From NCBI RefSeq assembly GCF_003937945.1, contig NZ_RSEC01000033.1, positions 62,001-126,000 on the forward strand: 64,000 bases of DNA, read 5' to 3'. The translations under genes and the position numbers were made by a program. Below the pieces are notes generated by a model. That model did not search any database. It saw only the letters and a list, made by a program, of their open reading frames with translations, and was not told the DNA's origin. Source of the DNA: Amycolatopsis eburnea. GTDB taxonomy: Bacteria; Actinomycetota; Actinomycetes; Mycobacteriales; Pseudonocardiaceae. Numbering within the stretch: the first letter of the stretch is position 1; every line of letters begins with the position of its first letter. Shown here piece by piece: positions 1-7,410 of this stretch.

Positions 1-293
1 CCAGCACCTCCCTCAACCCGGGCGGCATCCTCCGCGACCCGGGCGAGACGACCGGTGGCGGCGGCGCGGACGGCCCGACGTTCAAGGGCGTGTACGTCCG
101 CGACCTGGCGGTGCTGAACGCGGCGCTTTCGGACCACCCGTACACCGGATACCTGCAGCGCCAGGCGAACTCGGCGTACGCGAACGACCGGAACAGCGCC
201 GAGGCGTACGGGCTGCTGTGGGCGGGCCCGTTCGACCAGGCGGATGCGGCCCGGCAGCAGAGCGCCGTGGACCTGATGAACGCGGCCCCGTGA
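1..293 (+). CDS. Glycoside hydrolase family 76 (alpha-1,6-mannanase-like), C-terminal fragment
   Basis: The reading frame is open from base 3 to the TGA at 291-293; the 5' end lies outside the window. The roughly 96 visible residues fit the C-terminal end of GH76 enzymes: a Gly-rich loop, then [13 protein letters not shown], a Tyr-rich helix with NSAYANDRN, and the closing [20 protein letters not shown], matching the family's final helices of the (alpha/alpha)6 barrel. The catalytic Asp pair of GH76 lies upstream and cannot be seen. GH76 enzymes cut alpha-1,6-mannan. The position near a sialidase and a CBM2 kinase fits a glycan-degrading neighbourhood, but no operon link is visible. Family call by eye only. 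Confidence 0.72.
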   Translation, partial: STSLNPGGILRDPGETTGGGGADGPTFKGVYVRDLAVLNAALSDHPYTGYLQRQANSAYANDRNSAEAYGLLWAGPFDQADAARQQSAVDLMNAAP

Positions 294-301
294 CCGGCCC
301 G

Positions 302-353
302 GACGTCATGAACGACCCGTTCATCTCGTCCGGTGAGGTGAAAGACTCGTTCA
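302..353. repeat. Palindromic intergenic repeats, family A (two copies)
   Basis: Two short inverted repeats follow the GH76 stop: ATGAACGACCCGTTCAT at 308-324 (7-bp arms) and a variant at 338-353. Close relatives sit at 3983-3999, 28117-28163 and 56120-56136. They lie between genes and often just after a stop codon, like REP elements or terminator hairpins. Confidence 0.75.
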
Positions 354-399
354 TGTCGTCGGACGACCGGGCACCGGCAAAGTCGCGCGCCGGGCGGGT

Positions 400-469
400 C
401 CGCGGTGTCTTGAATGAGTCATTCAGGACCTCCGAAGACCTGAATGACTCATTCAAGACGTCGGCGAAG
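400..469. repeat. Palindromic repeats, family B (paired copies)
   Basis: Two perfect 15-bp palindromes of the form TGAATGASTCATTCA lie at 411-425 and 441-455, separated by a spacer that contains the complement of GGTCTTCGGAGG. The whole 400-469 block reappears in reverse orientation at 56180-56429, where a 181-bp segment interrupts it, so this copy serves as the empty site. It lies between convergent GH76 and htpG. Confidence 0.78.
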
Positions 470-483
470 GCACCGCCCCGGTC

Positions 484-2379
484 TCAGAGCGTCTTCTCCA
501 GCCGGCCCGCCAGCAGCTTGATGAACCGCGACGGGTCGGCCAGCTCGCCGCCCTCCGCGAGCAGCGCCATGCCGTAGAGCAGCTCCGCCGTCTCGGCCAG
601 GCCCTCGTCCTCCGGCCGCGCCGCGTGCGCTTCCCGCAGGCCGGTCACCAGGCCGTGTTCCGGGTTCAGCTCGAGGATGCGCTTGATCGGCGGCAGCTCC
701 TGCCCCATCGCGCGGTACATCTTCTCCAGCGTCGGCGTCAGGTCGTGGGTGTCCCCGACGATGCAGGCCGGCGACGTCGTCAGCCGCGACGAGAGCCGGA
801 CCTCCTTGACGTCCTCGCCCAGCGCGGTGCCCATCCACGACAGCAGGCTCTCGAAGTCCTTGTTCTGCTGCTCGCGAGCGACCTCGGTGGCCTTCTTGTC
901 CTCCTCCGACTCCAGGTCGACCTGGCCCTTGGCGATCGACTGGAACTGCTTGCCGTCGAAGCCGGGCACCGCGTCGACCCACATCTCGTCGATCGGGTCG
1001 GTCAGCACCAGCACCTCGAAGCCCTTCGCCCGGAAGGCCTCCATGTGCGGCGAGTTCTCGATGGCCGAGCGCGACTCGCCGGTCATGAAGTAGATGTGCT
1101 CCTGGCCGTCCTTCATCCGCTCGACGTACTCGCGCAGCGAGGTCGGCTTCTCGGCGTCGTGCGTCGAGGCGAACGACGAGATCTCGAGGATGGCTTCGCG
1201 GTTCTCGAAGTCGTCGAGCAGGCCCTCCTTGACCGCCCGGCCGAACTCGCGCCAGAACGTCGCGTACTTCTCGGTGTCGGCGGTCATCATCGTCTTGACC
1301 GTCGAGAGCACCTTCTTCACCAGGCGGCGGCGGATCAGCTGGATCTGCCGGTCCTGCTGCAGGATCTCGCGCGACACGTTGAGCGAGAGGTCCTGCGCGT
1401 CGACGACGCCCTTGACGAACCGCAGGTACTCGGGGACGAGCGACTCGCAGTCGTCCATGATGAAGACGCGCTTCACGTACAGCTGGACGCCGCGCTTGCG
1501 CTCGCGCAGGAACAGGTCCATCGGCGCGTGCGACGGCAGGAACAGCAGCGCCTGGTACTCGAACGTCCCCTCGGCCTGCAGCCGGATCGTCTCCAGCGGG
1601 TCCTGCCAGTCGTGGCTGACGTGCTTGTAGAACTCGTGGTACTCGTCCTCGGTGACCTCGGCCGACGAGCGCGCCCACAGCGCCTTCATCGAGTTGACGG
1701 TCTCCGGCGCGGCGTCCTCGCCCTCGCCGGCCATCCGGATGGGCCAGGTGATGAAGTCCGAGTACTTCTTCACGATCTCGCGGATCTTCGCCGGGGACGT
1801 GTAGTCGTACAGGTGGTCCTCGGCGTCCTCGGGCTTGAGGTGCAGCGTGACCGCGGTGCCCTGGGGCGCGTCCTCGACCTCCTGGATCGTGTACGTGCCC
1901 TCGCCGGTCGACTCCCAGCGGACGCCCTCGGTGGTGCCCGCCTTGCGCGTCACCAGCGTGACCTTGTCGGCGACCATGAAGCTGGCGTAGAACCCGACGC
2001 CGAACTGGCCGATCAGGTCCTGCGACGCCGCCGCGTCCTTCGCCTCCTTCAGCTTGGTCAGGAAGTCGGCGGTGCCCGACTTGGCGATCGTGCCGATGAG
2101 GGCGACGACCTCCTCGCGGGTCATCCCGATGCCGTTGTCGCGCACCGTCAGCGTCCGGGCGGCCGGGTCCGTCTCGAGCGCGATGTGCAGGTCGGACGTG
2201 TCCGCTTCGAGGTCCTTGTCGCGGTACGACTCCAGCCGCAGCTTGTCGAGCGCGTCGGAGGCGTTGGACACGAGCTCGCGCAGGAACGTGTCCTTGTTCG
2301 AGTAGATCGAATGGATCATCAGCTGCAGCAGCTGACGCGCTTCCGACTGGAACTCGAGCGTCTCGATCGGGGTGGTCAC
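484..2379 (-). CDS. htpG: Molecular chaperone HtpG (Hsp90)
   Basis: This is a 631-residue Hsp90-family chaperone, the usual bacterial length. It is an ATP-driven cytoplasmic dimer that helps proteins fold under stress. The N-terminal GHKL ATPase motifs are all visible: [14 protein letters not shown] near residue 35, DNGIGM near 85, the IAKSGT loop, and the lid segment [16 protein letters not shown] near 125. The middle domain (with the [15 protein letters not shown] strand) and the C-terminal dimerisation domain follow without interruption. The gene is transcribed alone, divergently from the esterase at 2520. The ATG at 2379 gives the expected N-terminus beginning with [18 protein letters not shown]. 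Confidence 0.97.
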
Positions 2380-2519
2380 TTCCGGTCCTTTCCGGTTTCT
2401 CGGCCGAAGGGTGGGTCGATCCTACCGAGCCCGGCCGCGCACTTTATGAACGCAATGTAGGAGCGCCCACGACCTGGTGTGATGCTGGCCACGCCCCGCT
2501 GCCGATCAAGGAGGATCGA
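2380..2519. promoter_or_regulatory. Divergent htpG/esterase promoter region
   Basis: A 140-bp divergent gap. On the minus strand a TAGGAT hexamer (2424 down to 2419) could be the htpG -10 box, 40 nt before its ATG; I see no good -35 box and no clear CIRCE or HAIR heat-shock operator. On the plus strand a strong Shine-Dalgarno AAGGAGG sits just before the GTG at 2520. Confidence 0.35.
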
Positions 2520-3446
2520 GTGCCCGGACGCCTTCCCCGGTGGGCCGCCGCGTTCGCCGCGGCCTGTGCCCTGACCACCGCCTTCGCCGCTCCCGCCGCC
2601 GCGGCGGGCGTCGCCGACCACCCCGTCCGCACCACCGGCTGCGGGCGCGCCCCGGGCCTCCCGGCCGGCGCGACGACGACCCGGCACGTCGTCTCGGGCG
2701 GCCTGGACCGCGAGTACACCGTCCACCTGCCCACGCACTACAACCCATACCGGCCGTACCCGCTCCTGCTGTCGTTCCACGGGCACAAGCGGACGTCGGA
2801 GTACCAGGAGCAGTTGTCCGGCTTCTCGGCGCTGGACGCGATCTCGGTGTACCCGCAGGGCCTGATCGGCACCGACGGCGAGTCGGCCTGGACCGGAGCG
2901 CCGTACTCGGCCGCCGCCGACGACGTCCTGTTCACCAGCGACCTGCTGAACTCGCTGCAGCGCACGCTGTGCGTCGACGCCGGCCGGATCTACGCGGCGG
3001 GCAAGTCCAACGGCGGCGGGTTCGTCGGCGTGCTGGCGTGCCGGCTGGCGAGCCGGATCGCGGCGTTCGCCCCGGTGTCGGGCGCGTTCTACCCGCAGGG
3101 CGGCGCGTGCGACCCGAGCCGCCCGGCGCCGGTGCTGGACTTCCACGGCACCGCCGACACGACGATCCCGTACACCGGCAACCCGGCCAAGGGCCTGCCC
3201 GCCATCCCGGACTGGCTGGCCGCGTGGTCCACAAGGGACGGTTGCCGCCCGACGCCGGTGTCGTGGACGCCGGTGCCCGGGGTGGTGGCGCAGCGGTGGC
3301 TCGGCTGCGCGCTCGAGCACTACCGCGTCGAAGGTGCCGGGCACGTCTGGCCGAGCACGCAGCCGAACAACGATTCCGCGACGCCGACGATGATCGACGC
3401 GACGCCGGTCATCTGGCGGTTCTTCCGCGCGCATCCCCTGCGGTGA
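2520..3446 (+). CDS. Secreted PHB depolymerase/feruloyl-esterase-like hydrolase (LpqC family)
   Basis: A 308-residue exported alpha/beta hydrolase. A Sec-type signal peptide occupies about residues 1-29, with basic start, Ala/Leu core and an AAPAAAAG cleavage area. The mature part has the oxyanion-strand segment PLLLSFHGHK, nucleophile Ser in GKSNGGG near residue 163, acid Asp in DFHGTADTTIPY near 212, and His in EGAGHVWP near 275, the layout of polyhydroxybutyrate depolymerase and CE1 esterases. Six Cys residues in the mature part suggest disulfides. The GTG start is set by AAGGAGG with good spacing. The true substrate (polyester, feruloyl ester or another ester) cannot be read from sequence. 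Confidence 0.85.
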   Translation: MPGRLPRWAAAFAAACALTTAFAAPAAAAGVADHPVRTTGCGRAPGLPAGATTTRHVVSGGLDREYTVHLPTHYNPYRPYPLLLSFHGHKRTSEYQEQLSGFSALDAISVYPQGLIGTDGESAWTGAPYSAAADDVLFTSDLLNSLQRTLCVDAGRIYAAGKSNGGGFVGVLACRLASRIAAFAPVSGAFYPQGGACDPSRPAPVLDFHGTADTTIPYTGNPAKGLPAIPDWLAAWSTRDGCRPTPVSWTPVPGVVAQRWLGCALEHYRVEGAGHVWPSTQPNNDSATPTMIDATPVIWRFFRAHPLR

Positions 3447-3458
3447 AACACGATTGAC

Positions 3459-3506
3459 GCACCTCTTTCCCCTCGGCGACGATTTTCGCCGAGAGGAAAG
3501 AGGTGC
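3459..3506 (+). promoter_or_regulatory. 20-bp hairpin covering the HNH gene ribosome site
   Basis: Arms 3459-3478 and 3487-3506 are complementary over 20 bp with one mismatch, around an 8-nt loop. The right arm contains the Shine-Dalgarno region GAGAGGAAAGAGG and ends exactly one base before the ATG at 3507. In RNA it would hide the ribosome site; it could also act as a terminator of the upstream esterase transcript or as a protein-binding site. Confidence 0.8.
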
Positions 3507-3965
3507 ATGGTGAAGGTGCTCGTCCTGAACGCCGGTTACGAACCGCTGCAGACCGTTTCGGTGCCGCACGCGATCCGCATGCTCGTGCGGCGCGTGGCGG
3601 AGATCCACGAGGCCGAAGACGGTCTCGCGTACGGCTTGTTCCCGCGCCCGAAGATCGTGCGGTTGCTGCGGTACGTGGTGATGAAGTGGCGATATACGCA
3701 GCCGCCCCGCTGGTCCCGCCGCGGCGTCCTCACCCGCGACGGCCACCGCTGCGCGTACTGCGGCGCCCGCGCCACGACGATCGACCACGTGGTGCCGCTG
3801 AGCCGGGGCGGTGAGCGGACGTCGTGGCTGAACACGGTCGCCGCCTGCGGTGGGACGGCCCGCAGCTGCAACGCGCGGAAGGCGGACAAGCTGCCGGCGG
3901 AGGCCGGGATGAAGCTGCGGTTCACGCCGTACGTGCCGGCGTGGGACCAGCTGCACCGGCCGTGA
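3507..3965 (+). CDS. HNH endonuclease family protein
   Basis: A 152-residue HNH nuclease of the compact actinobacterial type. The N-terminus MVKVLVLNAGYEPL is typical of the subfamily. The C-terminal part has the zinc and nuclease motif: CAYCGARATTIDHVVPLSRGG (Cys pair near 83 and 86, DH near 93-94), then an Asn-containing segment NTVAACGG and a second Cys-based knuckle C-x-x-C-like region with SCNARKADK near 120-128. HNH proteins bind a divalent metal and nick or cut DNA; the cellular role of this family is not established. It follows the hairpin that covers its ribosome site. It is not next to restriction, phage or toxin genes here. Confidence 0.86.
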   Translation: MVKVLVLNAGYEPLQTVSVPHAIRMLVRRVAEIHEAEDGLAYGLFPRPKIVRLLRYVVMKWRYTQPPRWSRRGVLTRDGHRCAYCGARATTIDHVVPLSRGGERTSWLNTVAACGGTARSCNARKADKLPAEAGMKLRFTPYVPAWDQLHRP

Positions 3966-4237
3966 TCCCGGGTCCGGACGTCGTGAACGACCCTTTCACC
4001 GCGTCCGGCGACAGGGCTCCGGGCTCAGTCGTGTCCGACCGGCTGGCCGGTGTGGCCGGTGACAGATGTGGCTGCTGGGCCTGGTGTTCCGGTTCCGGAT
4101 GCCGCCGCCCGCCCCGCGCGGCAGCTCGCCCTGCGGCGGCGGGCGGGCCGCTCCTCGGCACCACCGCGCGCCGCTCGATAAGCTCGAACCGATCGTGCCC
4201 TGGATCCGTGTGTTCCGGGGGAGGCCGGGAGGTCGTC
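3966..4237. repeat. Intergenic gap with one family A palindrome
   Basis: A 272-bp gap between the HNH gene and the kinase. It holds GTGAACGACCCTTTCAC at 3983-3999, flanked by GGACGTC and GTCCGG as in the copy at 302-335. Nothing else clear is seen apart from the GGGAGG ribosome site at 4227-4232 that sets the kinase GTG start. Confidence 0.65.
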
Positions 4238-5575
4238 GTGACCGACGCAGGAGAGCTGATCGCCGGGCGCTACCGGCTGGCCGAACGGGTCGGCCAGGGT
4301 GCCATGGGTGTCGTCTGGCGGGCGCGTGACGAGCGGCTCGACCGGGTCGTCGCGGTCAAGCAGCTGGACTACGACGCCGCCATCGGGCAGGCCGCCGGGG
4401 AAGAGGCGACCCAGCGTGCCCTGCGCGAAGCCCGGCTCACCGCGCGCCTGCGGCACCCGCACGCCATCACCGTGCACGACGTCGTCGAGCAGGACGGCGA
4501 GCCGTACCTGGTCATGGAATACCTGCCCTCGCGCAGCCTGGCCGAGATCCTCCTCGACCGCGAAAGCCTGCCCGCCGGCGACGTCGCGCGCATCGGCAGG
4601 CAAGCCGCCTCGGCACTCGCCGCCGCGCACGCCGAAGGGATCGTGCACCGGGACGTCACGCCCGGCAACGTCCTCATCGGCGAGGACGGCGTCGCCAAGA
4701 TCGCCGACTTCGGCATCTCCCGGGCGACCGGCGAAGGCACGGTGACCGGCGGCGGGTTCATCGCCGGCACCCCCGCCTACCTCTCCCCCGAGGTCGCCAA
4801 CGGCCGCGAGGCGGGCTTCCCCGCCGACGTCTTCTCCCTCGGCTCGACGCTCTACCGCGCGCTGGAAGGCACTCCCCCGTTCGGCACCGACGACAACGCG
4901 ATCGCCCTGCTCCTGCGCGTCGCCCGCGAAGACGTCACGCCGCCCCGGCACGACGGCCCGCTCGCCGAGGTGCTCACCCGGATGCTCCAGCGCGACCCGG
5001 CGGCGCGCCCCTCGATGGCCGAGGTCCAGCAGCTGTTCGAGGCGGTCACCGACGGCCGCCCGCTGCCGCCCCCGCGGCCCAGGCCCCGCACCGGCACGCG
5101 GCTGCTGCGCGTCCGGCGTCCCCGGCGCCGCCTGGTACTGGCCGCCGCGGCCGGCGCCGTCCTGCTGGCCGCGGGGGTACTCATCGGGACCGCGCTGGTC
5201 CCCGACGCGACCCCGGTGGTCGCCGCGCCGGTCACGTCCCCGCCGCCGCCCACCCCGACGACCGCCGACCTCGGCTGCGCGGCCAGCTACGAGGTGACGA
5301 ACTCCTGGCCCGGCGGCTACCAGGTGCAGGTGACGGTCCGCAACGACCACGACGAGGACCTCTCGGGCTGGAGCGTCCGCTGGACCCTCCCGGGCGGCCA
5401 CCACATCACGGGCCTGTGGAATGGCGACTACACGGTGGACGGCCCGACGGTGACGGTCGGCAACGCGGCCTGGAACGCCAAGCTCGACGCGGGCGCCAGC
5501 ACGACGTTCGGCTTCATCGCACTGGCCCAGAGCAGCGACGCGGGCCGCCCGGCCGTCACCTGCCGGACCCTCTGA
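4238..5575 (+). CDS. Receptor-type Ser/Thr protein kinase with extracellular CBM2 domain
   Basis: A 445-residue transmembrane Hanks-type kinase. The kinase domain starts at about residue 9 with glycine loop VGQGAMGVVW and the ATP-binding VAVKQL. The catalytic loop is HRDVTPGNVL, where the usual Lys two residues after Asp is Thr, and the metal-binding loop is ADFG, followed by the APE-like LSPEVAN region. A Pro/Arg-rich linker leads to one membrane helix near residues 300-325. The outside part (about 345-445) is a family 2 carbohydrate-binding module: a Cys near each end, VTNSWPGGYQVQVTV, three conserved Trp (DLSGWSVRW, GLWNGDY, NAAWNA) and GFIA. PASTA repeats are absent. The likely role is sensing cellulose, chitin or a similar glycan outside and phosphorylating targets inside. 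GTG 4238 is chosen from GGGAGG five bases upstream. Confidence 0.9.
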   Translation: MTDAGELIAGRYRLAERVGQGAMGVVWRARDERLDRVVAVKQLDYDAAIGQAAGEEATQRALREARLTARLRHPHAITVHDVVEQDGEPYLVMEYLPSRSLAEILLDRESLPAGDVARIGRQAASALAAAHAEGIVHRDVTPGNVLIGEDGVAKIADFGISRATGEGTVTGGGFIAGTPAYLSPEVANGREAGFPADVFSLGSTLYRALEGTPPFGTDDNAIALLLRVAREDVTPPRHDGPLAEVLTRMLQRDPAARPSMAEVQQLFEAVTDGRPLPPPRPRPRTGTRLLRVRRPRRRLVLAAAAGAVLLAAGVLIGTALVPDATPVVAAPVTSPPPPTPTTADLGCAASYEVTNSWPGGYQVQVTVRNDHDEDLSGWSVRWTLPGGHHITGLWNGDYTVDGPTVTVGNAAWNAKLDAGASTTFGFIALAQSSDAGRPAVTCRTL

Positions 5576-5581
5576 ACCACC

Positions 5582-7408
5582 TCAGCCGCGGAGCCGGTCG
5601 AACGGCAGCCGCAGCACCTGGCCCGCCGGGACCGGCGCGTTCGACACCCGGATCGCGTCCAGCTCGGCCGCCGTCAGCGCCCGGCGGTAGAACCGGACCT
5701 CGTCGAACGAGCCGTTCCAGCGGAACTGGTTGTCCAGCCGCTGGCCGAGCTGCAGCTGGAACGACACCGTCTGGCTCACCGAACCCGCCGCCGCGGCACC
5801 GGACGCGACCTGCGCGCCGTCGACCCACAGCAGCAGCTGCCCGCCGGTGCGCTCCAGCGCGACGTGGTGCCACGCCTGGTCGTCGTACGCCTGCGTCGTC
5901 GCGACCGACGCGCTCCCGGCGGCCGTGGTCATCATCGCGAGCAGCCGGTGGTTCGCCGGTTCGCCGCGCAGCCACAGCTGCGGTGCGGTGCCGCCCATCC
6001 CGCCGAGCCAGAACAGCACCTGGTTGCCCTTCGTGGCGCCGTAGCGGAACCAGCCGGTCCAGGTCAGGTCGCCGTCGCCCGGGGGCTGCGCCGGGTCGTA
6101 GGGCACGCGGACGTAGTCGTCGACGCCGTCCAGCGTCACCGCGCCGCCGAACCGGCCCGCCGCAACGGAAGCACCGCCGAGGACCCGCGCGTCCGCGTGT
6201 CCCGAAACGTCCGGGGTGGCCGGTCCCGCGGAGTTGTGCCACCCCAGGAAGGACTCGTCGAACCGCGCGAAGCGGATTTCGTCACGGGCGTCGACCGCGC
6301 CGCCTTCGTACAGGAGCCCGATCTCCGGGCCGCCGATCTGCACCAGGTCCGAGTACCCCGACCAGTCCGTGGTGATCCGCGTGCCCTGCTCGGCGTTCTC
6401 CCACGTCCGGCCACCGTCGTACGACGAGCGGATCATCATCCAGCGCCGCCGGTCGGTGTCCGACGGCGAGGAGAACAGCAGCCGGTTGCCGACGCGCAGG
6501 ATCGAGCCCTGCACCATCGGGGTCACCAGGTCGGGAATGGTCGTGAAGGGCTGGGAAAACGACTCGCCGCCGTCGCGGCTGATGGCGTAGTCGCGGTTGC
6601 CGATGTCCGTGCCGCCCTGCTCGCGGCCGCCGGCGTAGATCGAACCGTCGGCCAGTTCGACGACGGTCACCTCGGACGGCTTCTGCGTGTACGTCCCGCC
6701 GACCGGGTGCGGGTAGCTGTTCACCGCGCCGACGCGCCAGGTGCGCCCGCCGTCGTCGCTGTAGACGAGCCCCGCGTGGTTCTCGATCGAATGCGTGCCG
6801 TCGCTGGTTTCCGCGTTGACGCCGAACACGAGCCGGCCCGCGTGGGGGCCGCGGGCCAGCTGGATCCCGTGCACCGGGCCGGAGGCGTACCACGAGTCCC
6901 AGCCCGGCAGCTTCGCCTGCGCGCTGATGTCGACCGGCGTGGACCAGGTCAGGCCGTCGTCGTCGCTGTACTGCGAGTGCGGCGTGCGCGGGCACGGGAC
7001 GTCGCAGCCCTTGTCGTCGTCACGGCCTTTGTTGTACGTCGTGATCAGGACGATCCGCCCGGTGCGGCTGTCCACAATGGGCACGGGGTTGCCGTGGGTG
7101 TCCCCGCCACCGCGGTTGACCACCTGCAGCGGCGACCACGTCCGGCCGCCGTCGGTGGACCGCTTGAGCACGAGGTCGATGTCGCCGGTGTCGCCGCAGT
7201 TGTCGATGCGGCCCTCGGCGAACGCGAGCAGCGTGCCGTGCGTGGACTTGACGACGGCCGGGATCCGGAAGCAGCTGTACCCCGGGTCCTGCGCCGCTTT
7301 GAACAGCACCTGCTGGTCGAACGACGGCGCGGCCTGCGCCGGGCTCACGGCGAGCAGCGAGCCCGCCGCCAGGGCCACCAGCGCGGCCCAGTTCCCCAGT
7401 CTTCTCAT
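5582..7408 (-). CDS. Secreted exo-alpha-sialidase (GH33) with C-terminal LamG-like domain
   Basis: A 608-residue exported sialidase, EC 3.2.1.18 type, releasing terminal sialic acids. A signal peptide covers about residues 1-27 and ends PAQAAPS. The six-bladed propeller has the FRIP motif at 47-50 (Arg of the substrate triad) and five Asp boxes of S-x-D-x-G-x-x-W type, such as STDGGRTW, SDDDGLTW, SDDGGRTW, SRDGGESF and SYDGGRTW. The last 200 or so residues form a concanavalin/LamG-like jelly roll with DDYVRVPYDP and FDEVRFYRRALTAAEL. The ATG at 7408 has GAAGGG six bases upstream; an in-frame ATG at 7414 overlaps the GH42 stop. It is the last gene of the minus-strand sugar operon and runs convergently into the CBM2 kinase with a 6-bp gap. 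Confidence 0.93.
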   Translation of the reverse strand: MRRLGNWAALVALAAGSLLAVSPAQAAPSFDQQVLFKAAQDPGYSCFRIPAVVKSTHGTLLAFAEGRIDNCGDTGDIDLVLKRSTDGGRTWSPLQVVNRGGGDTHGNPVPIVDSRTGRIVLITTYNKGRDDDKGCDVPCPRTPHSQYSDDDGLTWSTPVDISAQAKLPGWDSWYASGPVHGIQLARGPHAGRLVFGVNAETSDGTHSIENHAGLVYSDDGGRTWRVGAVNSYPHPVGGTYTQKPSEVTVVELADGSIYAGGREQGGTDIGNRDYAISRDGGESFSQPFTTIPDLVTPMVQGSILRVGNRLLFSSPSDTDRRRWMMIRSSYDGGRTWENAEQGTRITTDWSGYSDLVQIGGPEIGLLYEGGAVDARDEIRFARFDESFLGWHNSAGPATPDVSGHADARVLGGASVAAGRFGGAVTLDGVDDYVRVPYDPAQPPGDGDLTWTGWFRYGATKGNQVLFWLGGMGGTAPQLWLRGEPANHRLLAMMTTAAGSASVATTQAYDDQAWHHVALERTGGQLLLWVDGAQVASGAAAAGSVSQTVSFQLQLGQRLDNQFRWNGSFDEVRFYRRALTAAELDAIRVSNAPVPAGQVLRLPFDRLRG

Positions 7409-7410
7409 TC

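Noticed and set aside
625..2460. Long plus-strand frame opposite htpG
   Set aside because: Antisense shadow of a highly conserved Hsp90 gene, with no motif of its own.
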